From positions 5,158,775 through 5,222,774 of the forward strand of contig OZ014418.1 of the NCBI GenBank assembly GCA_963965975.1: a stretch of 64,000 nucleotides of DNA. Direction: 5' to 3'. The position numbers and the translations under genes are program-made. This document shows, one piece after another, positions 13,701 to 21,903 of the stretch; the first letter of the stretch is position 1, and every line of letters begins with the position of its first letter. The notes beneath the pieces are model-generated. The model ran no database searches, was not told where the DNA came from, and saw only the letters and a program-made list of their open reading frames with translations. Origin of the DNA: Xestospongia bergquistia. Its lineage: Eukaryota > Porifera > Demospongiae > Haplosclerida > Petrosiidae.

Positions 13701-16700
13701 CACAAACATCAATATGGTACCATTCAGAACAAGTGCTGCATTGAATCATCTTTAAATCTTTGATCTCTGGCATCCGACATTTGCAATATACTGGTATCTT
13801 TACAATATTGTAATTACAATACTATACATAAATATCAACAAATCCAAGGTCACATCTACATGTGGAGATAGTCACCCAATGACCATATCCTGTATGTAAC
13901 ACTTGAACAAATGGAGACCTTTGAATATCAAATGCTAGAGTTTGTCCAAGATTGGTATGTTGTAACCCATTGCAGAGAGGAAAAGATGTTGCGATCAGTC
14001 TTTGTGATGCATTTACAATGGTATCATTCAACCACTCCCTAGATAATAGAATATGTTCATCAGCCTTTGATAGCTTCTGCACCCACATACACTCTACTTT
14101 CATTGTGTCTTGTAGATCATCAACATTAACCCTATTAATCTGTTCACTGTTATTTGCTACCCCTTTCAGATTTGCTAGCTTAGCCTTCAGTCGCATTTTT
14201 ATAGCAAGACGTTTGGCATGAATGTTTTGTGAAGGCTGAGATGATGAAGTTATAGTTACAGAAGTAAGAGATGGTTGACGGTGTCAGGTACAAAAGTCAC
14301 AGGTTGTGATAATGAAGAAGCTACAGGCACAGAAATAAGAGGTTGAGGTGTTACTGAAGGATGCAATGACAAAGTGATGGGTGAAGAATTTCGAGGTCGA
14401 GATGGTAAAGAGGGTGGTACTATAGGGGAAAAGACAGGTGTTGGTGATATAGTGATAGGAACGTAAATAGGTGTGGATGTGTGAAAGTTGCAATTTACTG
14501 TGAAAGTATTATTTTGACAAATCTCTGAAGATAAAAGAGAGTCTTGAACATCCAAATGATTATTTAGGCCTAATGATGATAGAGATTTAGAAGAATTGTC
14601 ATGGTCAAATGACGTTGGAACACTTGAATGATTTAATGATGAAATATGGGAATTATTGTCTAAGTGAAATGGTGATGGAGGTATATCTGAGTGATCATTA
14701 GGAGTGAAAGGTAATAGGAGATTGCTAGAATTTGGTGAATTTGGAGGTGTACGATAGACTTTCAAGTGGGCACCATGGATTCGTTTAATAGTTTTACCAC
14801 TCTCTACACTTTTGAGTGAAAAAAAAACCTTTGCCGACATCTTTTATAACTTCATATGGTCCTAACCACTTATGATCCATACAACCTCCCTTCCTCTTTT
14901 TGTGTAAGAAATCTTTTTTCAGAACTTTGACTCCAACTCCAAACTTTGGTGGAATTGAACGTTTTCGATCATATTGCTCTTTTTGTCTCTGCTGTGCTAC
15001 TTCTATATTTTTCTTGCATTCTCAAGCAAGGCTTATTCTCTTCCTAGTTGCACTGGCTCCGTCTGGATATTTCTTCTCTGACACATAAAAAAAGCTTCAT
15101 CAATTAGATCATCTCCCTCGGCCATACTTTCTTTTCCAGCTAAATCTCGACCAGTATGAATCTCTGAACAGTAAAGTATGAATCTCTAAACCATATATCA
15201 TTTGCCAAAAAGACTTTGATCAGTTATTTTGCGTGGCAAGGACTCTTTGTTCAGTTTGGAGAGATAGCGACACATGCGGATACAAAAATGGAGGGTGGGA
15301 TAAAAAACAACCTAGCAATTTTTGGTCCTAGGACCAAAAATTGTGTAGGATAAAATACTGCGTGACAGGTCAAACCATCATCCATGTAGAATGAATTGAA
15401 TACAGTTTCAACAGCCAATAGAAACTCAGAGGCATGATCAATTGTGTTTTGTCTTACAGCCATTTAGCTGCAAATGGAGAGGCAGACACTCTGAACGTTA
15501 CCTGAGTCATTCGGTATTCACAGATAGGCTCGTTGGGATTGCTTTGCCACACAAACCTGTGGTAGTCACGATCCAACTCGGCTAGCTCTACAGCATGATA
15601 CATTCAGCTGACAAAGTAAAAGTAACTCTATGAGAACGAAACCAGAGCAAAACATCAATTAGTGGAGAATGCACCATTGGGCCAACAAGTAATGTGTCAT
15701 TCAGGGAGACCCTGGTTGATGATTTAGCAGATGTGTCAAACACTGCTCTGATCTTAGTGGTTGTGCTTGAATCCCTTTGCACAATCTGGATTGGGAGGTA
15801 GAATACTTGATATGGTGATTTTTTAAAGTCACTTTCAGGAACAGGTTCAGCATGACCCATATCGAAGTACTCATGTATTACATCATTAAACTGACCAGAC
15901 AGTCCCTTTGATGACAACGATCTTTCAACGTACACAAACCTTCGTATTGCTTGGGATCTGGACTCCCCTATAGTGGGTGCATTTACTCTTCATGGCAATG
16001 GAATGACAAATAATCCACTTGAGGAACGACTATGCTGAGTTTCAAAATGATCAACTACCATGCGTTCTTCCTTTGACCAGCAAACTGAGTCCGCTTGATG
16101 GGGAGGTTCTTCAACTTCCCAAAATCTCTTAGGATGTCATCTGAAGTGGCTATGGTATGACATGACACTACTTCTGTGTTTTGGGTGTCAGTTGCACCAG
16201 AGATAATCCAACCAAGTTTGGTTTCAACAGCTACAGGAGAATTAGGTGGACCGACTCGCCAGCCATGAAACAGTACTTCAATGAACACGTTATCACCCAA
16301 TAACATATGATTCGTCCTGGTGTCCCAAATTCAGGGTCAGCTAGTTCAAGGTCTGATAAATGATCCCAAGAACTATCAAATGGAATGTGATAACGAGGAA
16401 TATCACACGTTACTTTTGGAACAAATACTGCCGTAACGTTGATCCCGTTCATTAGGTGATTGAATATGAGAGACCTGAAAACTGGTAAAGGACTTCATTG
16501 GTGAGTTGTGAGCGAATCCACCAACACTTATGATCTTTGTTTTATGATGAGACTGAGGAAGGTACAAACGTTGAGACAATGGACCAGAAATGAACAATGC
16601 TGACGATCCTGTATCAAGTAATGCTCGAGCGACAACACATGAGCCACCAAGGGAATGGACCAGTACACGACAGGTCATCAAGAGCGATTGACACTTGACG

Positions 16701-19049
16701 CCCATGATTGTGTGAGTAGTGACCTGACCTAGCTGTTCTTGCCTGGAGCAGTTGTCAGTAAATTGTTCATTGTGTAATAGAGTGTGGTACTGACCATGAC
16801 ACTTCCGGCAACGATGAATAGATTTACATTGTTGAGCATAGTGACCGGCTTGCAGACAGTTATGACATAGCTTATGACTTTTTAGGATAGATAGCTTCTG
16901 TCATGAGGCAACTCCTTGAATTTGTTACAATTAAATAACAGATGTCTTTCTGGTTTACACAGTACACACAATTGGATCTCAAAGGTGACGGTGTTGGTAG
17001 CGAATGATGTTACTTGCTTACCAGACTGGAAATTTTTTCTGACCTCACCCTTTGACGGTTTCCTGCTTTCTGAACTGCACAAAGATTCACGAAGTCCAAT
17101 AGATCCTGATAGTGTGGCACACTGGTAGTGTCTTAACTGTGCTTCTGCCATTCAAACATAGTCGTTGTGTCTAACTTGAGCTCAACAACAGAAGTGATGG
17201 ATGAGCCTAAAGGCTTACAGTCCATTGCCTTTAGTGCTCAAATATGTTGTTCCACGGTATCATGCAGCTTGCATAGTTACTTACCATCACCATTCTTCAA
17301 TGAAGGGGCTTCTAATATCATACGCACATGGGTCTTGTGAATAAGTCATGGTCAGTCATATCGAGATTTTTCAAACTGTCAACTGCTCCAGAATAGCATT
17401 CACCAGATCGAGAAAGCCATTCTATGGAATGTTTAGCTGGACCATCTCTCAGCGATTGTTGAAGGTAGACAAGTTTCTCGGAATCTGATAAAGTGGTACA
17501 GTTGTGAACAGATATGCAGAACTTGTCCCAAAATGTCTTCCAATTGAGGATATTACCATTGAAACTTGGGACGTCCAATTTTGGTAGCTTCACCCCTTCA
17601 CAAGAAGACAACAAAGGAGATGTGGTAGAACAATTACGATTCTCTAAAAGACATTTCACAGTTAACAAACAGCTAAACAACTGTTGCTCGATTTCTGTTT
17701 GCTGATGAGACAATGCTTCATCTTCTGCTTAATCAGAATTTAAAATAGATTTATTGATATCCTCTAGTTCACATTTGAACTTGTTCAACTGCTCATCATG
17801 CAAACGGATCAAACAAACATCATCAGTCTCGGTCAGTTTACCAACAGCATCACTAATCTTAGTGAAACTTTTACACAAGTGTTCTAATCTCCTCCCAGCT
17901 GTTTTTGTTACAGATAACGTGCTTGATTGGGGTCGAGGAGATGTATCGACTAGCACATCTAGCTGAGTAGTTAAATTGAGGACCTCATCATCATGTTGAT
18001 TGAGAATAGGCTGTTCACGCTCTAGATCACTTTCTTCTTCAAGTAGATCTATGATAGCGAAATGGTGGTTCCTGAAGTCTGAATCCAATGACTCCAGCTT
18101 TTCCTTTAGTTTTTTCGACAGATTGGCAATTCCCAGATCATCTTTCCTTGCTTCAGCTTCCCTAACTCTGGTGGTCAGGTGTGTAATGGAGACAAGTGAA
18201 TTTCTTCTCTTGAGGGCGGACAGATCTGCCATCAAACTCACTAATACTAGAGGTTATTGAACAATATCGAGAACAATAATAGGTATCCAGTTCGGTGGAC
18301 CAATGGAGGGATTGTTTCCCCTTGATTAGAACAGATTCTTTTTTTTCAACAACAAAAATCATGTGCTTTTTTTAATAACTAATAATAATTGTGATAACTG
18401 TAATTAATTAACTTGACATGTCCAAATACATTTCTATAATTATAGTACAATAACATTATAATCACTCCTAAAATTATAAGACAATAACAATGCATGAGTT
18501 ATAAAAGTAATATTGAGGAATAATTCATAATTGTAACCAATCAGAAAAGATACTGTTGTCATTCTTGCTATTTTATTGGTATAATTATGTAATACATTGA
18601 TTATCTTTTAATCTGTCCTATTTATAATTAGCTAATTGATTTATCTATTACACAGTTACCCTAATATCAGTGAATGATATTGTTACAGTAGAGAGAACCA
18701 AGTTCTTAGTTGTGTCCATGTGTGTAGATGAAACCTTTGATGCTAAAGTTGTATTTATTGAAGTAAGACCAATGTATTGTTACTTGATTTGAATTGTTAT
18801 TTGCAGATCAATGCTGCTCTCCATAGAAAAGATACAAAATTGATGAAGTCGAAACTATCCTGTGTGTTCATTGATGGTGAAGCCTCATCAGCAGATGTAA
18901 TTCATAAATATTGTAATTAAAGTTGACATGGTCCTCTGTTTTAACTGCAACTTTACTCTCTCTATTAGAAAAGATATGTTGAACAAGATCATAGCACCCA
19001 ATTACGTCATCGATCAGTCAAGTCAATGCAATCTAGTGATAATTCTTGA
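10729..19049 (+). CDS. VAP-like MSP-domain protein without membrane anchor (163 aa, 5 exons)
   Basis: Exons 10729-10789, 10912-11064, 18656-18762, 18807-18896 and 18969-19049 sum to 492 nt, that is 163 aa plus TGA. The protein is a major sperm protein (MSP) domain of the VAMP-associated (VAP) type. It has INPPNELVFRGPF at the start, LHLCNPTDERVAFIIKTT in the middle, KFLVVSM where VAP proteins carry their FFAT-motif binding strand, and SKLSCVFIDGE at the end of the domain. VAPs tether the ER to other membranes through a coiled coil and a C-terminal membrane anchor. Here the ORF stops about 25 residues after the MSP domain and no hydrophobic segment is seen, so this is an MSP-only or soluble form. 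The exon 2 donor was placed at GTATGT (11065) because the nearer GTAAGT would shift the frame. Intron 2 is 7.6 kb and almost filled by a retrotransposon, while the other introns are 122 bp or less. Confidence 0.85.
11134..11257 (-). repeat. 3' LTR of the BEL/Pao element
   Basis: The 124-bp terminal repeat is at the 3' end in the element's own minus-strand orientation. It differs from the other LTR by about three substitutions and small indels in a T-rich run and an A-run. It starts TG and ends CA and abuts the target duplication AATAC. Confidence 0.93.
11300..12467 (-). pseudogene. BEL/Pao integrase and C-terminal region (broken)
   Basis: Fragments in more than one frame encode the integrase part of the BEL/Pao polyprotein. 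Bases 12066-12467 give a zinc-binding and core-start segment (RRYVQSITRGCIVCRRE, GVNYTGPV, FISMPVKAIHIE). Bases 11527-11793 give the distal integrase and DUF5641-like tail (EPCLNSRPLT, LTPGHFLVGQPLE, HFWQRWSNKYV). The region around 11310-11400 ends with a KTKLGIYRQPITKIAMLLPE-like tail. Stops and frame changes between the blocks make it non-functional. Confidence 0.8.
12545..13253 (-). pseudogene. BEL/Pao reverse transcriptase 3' half and RNase H region (broken)
   Basis: From the edge of the nested transposon the coding resumes at GAASKDKVITLQRQ, directly continuing the YMDDGLT stretch at 15372. It then gives the connection part (GGFLLRKWNSN, GYTKMLGVEWHSK) and the RNase H and Pao-peptidase-like segment (LQLHGFCDASENAFANVVYL, IPCLELCGAHLLAKVL). 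Frames 12980-13174 and 12545-12901 are separated by a stop or frameshift. The continuity of the two RT halves fixes the nested insertion point. Confidence 0.82.
13393..13543. repeat. Five tandem 32-bp units built on TATCCTAGGATA
   Basis: Near the left end of the Ginger-like element, a 32-bp unit (TTGCAATATT, TTATCCTAGG, ATAATAAATTGC) repeats about five times with few changes. Each unit holds the palindrome TATCCTAGGATA. Similar CCTAGG palindromes occur at 13319-13333, 13369-13381 and, as GGTCCTAGGACC, close to the right end (about 15324-15335). The position suggests subterminal transposase-binding sites, which is inference. Confidence 0.85.
13625..13800 (-). pseudogene. PHD-finger-like fragment of the Ginger-like element
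   Basis: The minus strand reads VYCKCRMPE, then MIQCSTCSEWYHIDVC. This is the Cys-x-Cys, Cys-x2-Cys, WYH, Cys pattern of a PHD zinc finger, followed by a short tail and a stop near 13620. It lies downstream of the Ulp1-like fragment, as in cnidarian and sponge transposon proteins that join Ulp1 and PHD domains. The part linking it to the Ulp1 fragment, which should contain the catalytic cysteine, is absent. Confidence 0.55.
13822..14196 (-). pseudogene. Ulp1-type (C48) cysteine protease fragment of the Ginger-like element
   Basis: The 124-codon frame contains LLSREWLNDTIVNASQRL, PLCNGLQHTNLGQT, FVQVLHTGYGHWVTIST and ends GFVDIYV. This follows the Ulp1/SENP fold up to the HW catalytic histidine and probable aspartate. 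The cysteine-bearing C-terminal part is missing, so the protease should be inactive. A basic segment (MRLKAKLANLK) precedes it. It sits between the integrase-tail linker and the PHD-like fragment. Confidence 0.65.
14256..15010 (-). pseudogene. Integrase C-terminal tail and Ser/Pro/Thr-rich linker of the Ginger-like element
   Basis: Reading the minus strand from about 15010 gives EQYDRKRSIPPKFGVGVKVL, KKDFLHKKRKGG and DHKWLGPYEVIKDVGKG. This is the chromodomain-like GPY/F tail seen at the C-terminus of Gypsy and Ginger integrases. It continues (14256-14840) through ESGKTIKRIHGAHLKVY into a Ser/Pro/Asn-rich linker. Upstream (15011-15290) no DDE core can be read and an imperfect direct repeat is present, so the catalytic part is lost. 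Confidence 0.6.
15372..15935 (-). pseudogene. BEL/Pao reverse transcriptase 5' half with YMDD (broken)
   Basis: Bases 15588-15935 encode fingers and palm segments (YFDMGHAEPVPES, KIRAVFDTSAKSSTRVSLND, GPMVHSPLIDVLLWFR). Bases 15372-15585, in a shifted frame, continue with ASEFLLAVETVFNSFYMDDG. The catalytic YMDD codons are 15377-15388. Six bases further the nested transposon begins. The protein resumes at 13253. Confidence 0.82.
16055..17151 (-). pseudogene. BEL/Pao zinc knuckles and aspartic protease region (broken)
   Basis: The segment 16882-17151 has a Cys-x2-Cys-x4-His-x4-Cys knuckle (CVLCKPERHLLFNC). It is followed by a second knuckle at about 16785-16880 (CHNCLQAGHYAQQC) and part of a third. 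Bases 16403-16705 encode the aspartic protease with ALLDTGSSALFI. The DUF1758-like continuation is split over frames at 16231-16452 and 16055-16306 (ETKLGWIISG). The shifts between overlapping frames show at least two frameshifts. Confidence 0.8.
17318..18241 (-). pseudogene. BEL/Pao gag-like region with one in-frame stop
   Basis: Two blocks are in the same frame and separated by a single TAA (17729-17731). The first (17732-18241, 170 aa) begins MSLMADLSALKRRNSLVS and is rich in charged, helical sequence, as in BEL/Pao gag N-termini. The second (17318-17728) carries the DUF1759-type motif (LPKLDVPSFNGNILNWKTFW, LSDSEKLVYLQQSL). The stop could be a mutation. Its clean in-frame position also allows a readthrough junction, which I cannot decide. 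Confidence 0.8.
18304..18424 (-). repeat. 5' LTR of the BEL/Pao element
   Basis: The 121-bp repeat is the 5' LTR in the element's orientation. It is followed internally by a TGG-initial stretch (minus strand, TTGGTCCACCGAACTGG, about 18285-18303) in the primer-binding-site position. I cannot name the tRNA. The outer edge abuts AATAC (18425-18429). Confidence 0.92.
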
Positions 19050-20566
19050 AATCTCATGTTCAAGAGTTGTTTTGTGTATGACATAAAATATAGCATGCCA
19101 TTGTGTCAAAAGTTTTGTTCAGTGATTTCTGTGTATTTTTAACCCTTAATTTCAGACATCATGATATTCGGGTATCATTAGGTTTATCCATTTTGTATAT
19201 TTAGCAATATTATAATTTATATAGAACTCTAACAACCAAGTATTTTAATTATAATTAATTAATTTTTGACTATGATCTATAGTTGTTAATTATTATTATA
19301 AATTATTGTTAACATCTCTAAATGTAACACTGATTGTTGAGGATGTATCATACAATGATATGAGAGAAATCTAAATAGGAAATAAAATGGAGCTAGCTGG
19401 CATCTTTTAAAGGCATTTAAACATCTGATGTTGAAAATATTATTAAATGAGATCTATGTATTCTAGCATTATACTTACTGCTTAATAATTGTCAGTATGT
19501 CTTATTAAGCTACAATATGTAAAAAATAGAAACAAAATTATGAAGTACCTCAGACTCCATATATATGTGCATAGATAATATCCTAATTTTACATTACATT
19601 ACAAGATTACTATGATTCCAATACAATCTGCCTTATAATAAAGAGACTATCACAGAGAATAAATGGTTCATGAAACAAATTTATTAAAACAAAACACAAT
19701 TGATATATTTTTATAGGCTATACTTAGTGGTTATATCCATAATATTATAGTACAAATTATTATTACCATACTGACTGACCTTGTAGTGTGTACTTTATCT
19801 TGTAACTTCTATTTTATCATCGTTAAGTGTTCTATAAAATAGTCAAATTCAACTCCAGACTTACAACATATATCTTTCTTAATAAGAGACACCAGTTAAA
19901 CAAATCACAATAAATATTATTTACAGTCCATGAGATAATCCACAATTAATTTAGTAAATGTTGACACTTAATGATAGAAAGTAGATACAAATTGAAGATC
20001 ATGTAATGATGATTTCTAATAATGTGTTACTCTAGTAGTTTCTATGGTTACAAAGGAAATCACTAAGTCTATCCACTAGGTCAGTAATAATTGTTACTTG
20101 AAAACAGAAAATTGACAACTTATAATGTATTATTATCAACTTCACTTTAAAATAATTGTTGCCACATGATCACATATTGAAAAAAAAACAAGATGAAGTC
20201 TGTAATAATATCAAATATTGATTTTATAGTTTAATGCATGGATTAAAACTCCATATTCTCATTTATATAATGCAACTTTACCAATGATTAAGTAAGTAGG
20301 ATACCTGTTCCATAGATACTGTCTATATCCAGGTAAACAGTAATAACTCTAGCTTTGACTCATGGAATGTTGTCCAATTTTTATTGAGAAGAATATATCA
20401 CTGATATCTAATATCTCTACCTAACAGGTCCAAAGAGCTCACGGATGAATCTTGTAATGTAAATTTCCTTAGAAGATCTAGAGTTGTTGAAAGACAAAAT
20501 ATTAATATTTTTATTAAAATTAATTATGTTTAAAAATGATATCTACAGACTATCCAACACCATCAT
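19050..20566. other. Gene-free stretch downstream of the MSP-domain gene
   Basis: This 1.5-kb AT-rich stretch holds the 3' UTR of the MSP-domain gene (an AATAAA occurs near 19379) and then non-coding sequence. I see no ORF with family similarity, no tRNA fold and no clear repeat until the hAT-like end at 20567. Confidence 0.5.
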
Positions 20567-21277
20567 AGGGGTAGGAACCAGGGGGGCTAGGGGGCTTTAG
20601 CCCCCCTAATGTTGATTAAGGGGGGCTTAGCCCTCCTAATATTGTTAACAAAGTAAAGTTACATGTATATAGATCTGTTAAAAACAATTAACCATGCATA
20701 CAAAGGCTTGTTTGTAGTCAGCTGCTTTTCAGCACAAGCTAAACCTTTGACCGAATTAGTATGTATTTAGTACCTCTTTTGTCAAAGTCATTTAATCCAT
20801 CCCACTTGTACTGAAAAGCAGCTGAACATCAAGAAAGGTAGAAAATGGCATGAAAGCAGTCAACTTTACTTGACTGTGCCAATGACATCCGCTACAGCAG
20901 AACGAACATTCTCATCACTTCGAAGACTGAAGAATTATTTAAGGTCCACAGTGTCTCGAAAGAGACTTAATAATGTAGTACTAATGCACACACACAAGGA
21001 GTGTGCTGATAAGGTAAATTTATTAAGTATCGCAAAGGATTTTGTAACTAGCAATGAGAGACATGCAAACTATTTTGGACATTATTAACATATTTTATTA
21101 GGTCATGTACATATATGTCATTTCTTTAATTCAGTCATAATCATCTGTTATCATTTAACATAATTTTACAAGGTTTTCAAACTAAAAACTTCTGGGAATG
21201 CAAACCACTGCTCATGGAACAGTTATTACTACTGATAACATTTTAGCTCCCCTAATCCCTACTATCTTCCTACCCCT
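20567..21277 (+). mobile_element. hAT transposon remnant (711 bp)
   Basis: The element begins AGGGGTAGGAA and ends TTCCTACCCCT, an inverted pair. The left end continues into duplicated G-rich and GCCCCCCT stretches. Bases 20870-21088 retain the hATC dimerisation tail (SATAERTFSSLRRLKNYLRS, LNNVVLMHTHKECAD, AKDFVTSNERHANYF), more complete than in the 5969-6420 relative. The rest of the transposase is absent. No convincing 8-bp target duplication is visible. Confidence 0.82.
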
Positions 21278-21298
21278 TTGCTTATAGTCCTGCTTGGC

Positions 21299-21409
21299 CA
21301 GCCACTCCCTTAAATGAATTGGAAGGGCTGGTGGATTGCTATTGACTGACTCGTTCAAAGTATCAATAACAATTCACTAAACCCTCCTGTTCATTTAAGG
21401 GAGGGGCTG
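21299..21409. mobile_element. 111-bp MITE-like inverted-repeat element
   Basis: The left end CAGCCACTCCCTTAAATGAA (21299-21318) and right end TTCATTTAAGGGAGGGGCTG (21390-21409) form a 20-bp inverted repeat with one mismatch. The length, perfect closure and absence of coding suggest a miniature transposable element. It starts about 20 bp after the hAT remnant. Confidence 0.65.
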
Positions 21410-21903
21410 CCTATGGGAGATTAAACATCTTATGGTCTCTTTTAAAGACACAGCAACATTGTCTCTCTAATCCATTTATTACCTCCACAATACCTAAACT
21501 GGAATGCCATACATCAATGTAAAATTAATACATTTAGATTTCAAGATCTAAAGTTTATGGTCTGGGGTTTAGTATTAACTTCTTAGAAAAAGTATAGCAT
21601 CTGTTATGGGGCTCCTTAAATGTTTAATCATACACTGCCTACTTGGTTTATCAATCAATGTAGATACTTGAGTAGGTGATAGAGTAGACAAGCTATTTTG
21701 TTTGTGTTCTTGAGAGGGCAGTTGATTGGATATTTTGTGCATTGATTTTGATCTGTGATAAAAGAATGTTTATGCTTTAACTTTTAAAAGAAAGTGAACA
21801 ATTTAGATTTAATTTTTTAAAATAACTGTATTGTGTCTTCTTTTTTTACAAACTTAGTATTAACAAGTGAGAATATTGAAATTTCTAACTATTTAATAAA
21901 TAA

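Larger units (their letters stand above)
13254..15367 (-). mobile_element. Ginger-like DNA transposon (2114 bp), non-autonomous, nested in the BEL/Pao RT
   Basis: The element has TGTCA...TGACA ends with extended inverted similarity (TATCCTAC follows about 11-15 bases in from each end). It is flanked by AGTC (13250-13253) and GGTC (15368-15371), a 4-bp target duplication with one change, or 3 bp if counted strictly. TGTNR ends and 4-bp duplications fit Ginger transposons, which carry a Gypsy-like integrase and sometimes Ulp1 and PHD domains. Minus-strand coding matches: an integrase C-terminal tail (about 14870-15010), a linker (14256-14840), an Ulp1-type protease fragment (13822-14196) and a PHD-like finger (about 13670-13800). 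The integrase catalytic core is missing, so the copy is non-autonomous. Assignment to Ginger rather than another integrase-bearing group is inference. Confidence 0.72.
11134..18424 (-). mobile_element. BEL/Pao LTR retrotransposon (7.3 kb), decayed, interrupted by a Ginger-like element
   Basis: A complete LTR element lies antisense in intron 2 of the MSP-domain gene. Short LTRs (124 and 121 bp) begin TGGA and end TCCA, and are flanked by a perfect 5-bp target duplication AATAC (11129-11133 and 18425-18429). On the minus strand the order is gag-like region, DUF1759-type segment, zinc knuckles, aspartic protease (DTGS), reverse transcriptase (YMDD), RNase H region with DUF5641-type tail after the integrase. 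That is the BEL/Pao order. Several in-frame stops and frameshifts break the reading frame. Bases 13254-15367 are a nested DNA transposon. Without that insert the element is about 5.2 kb. Confidence 0.92.
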
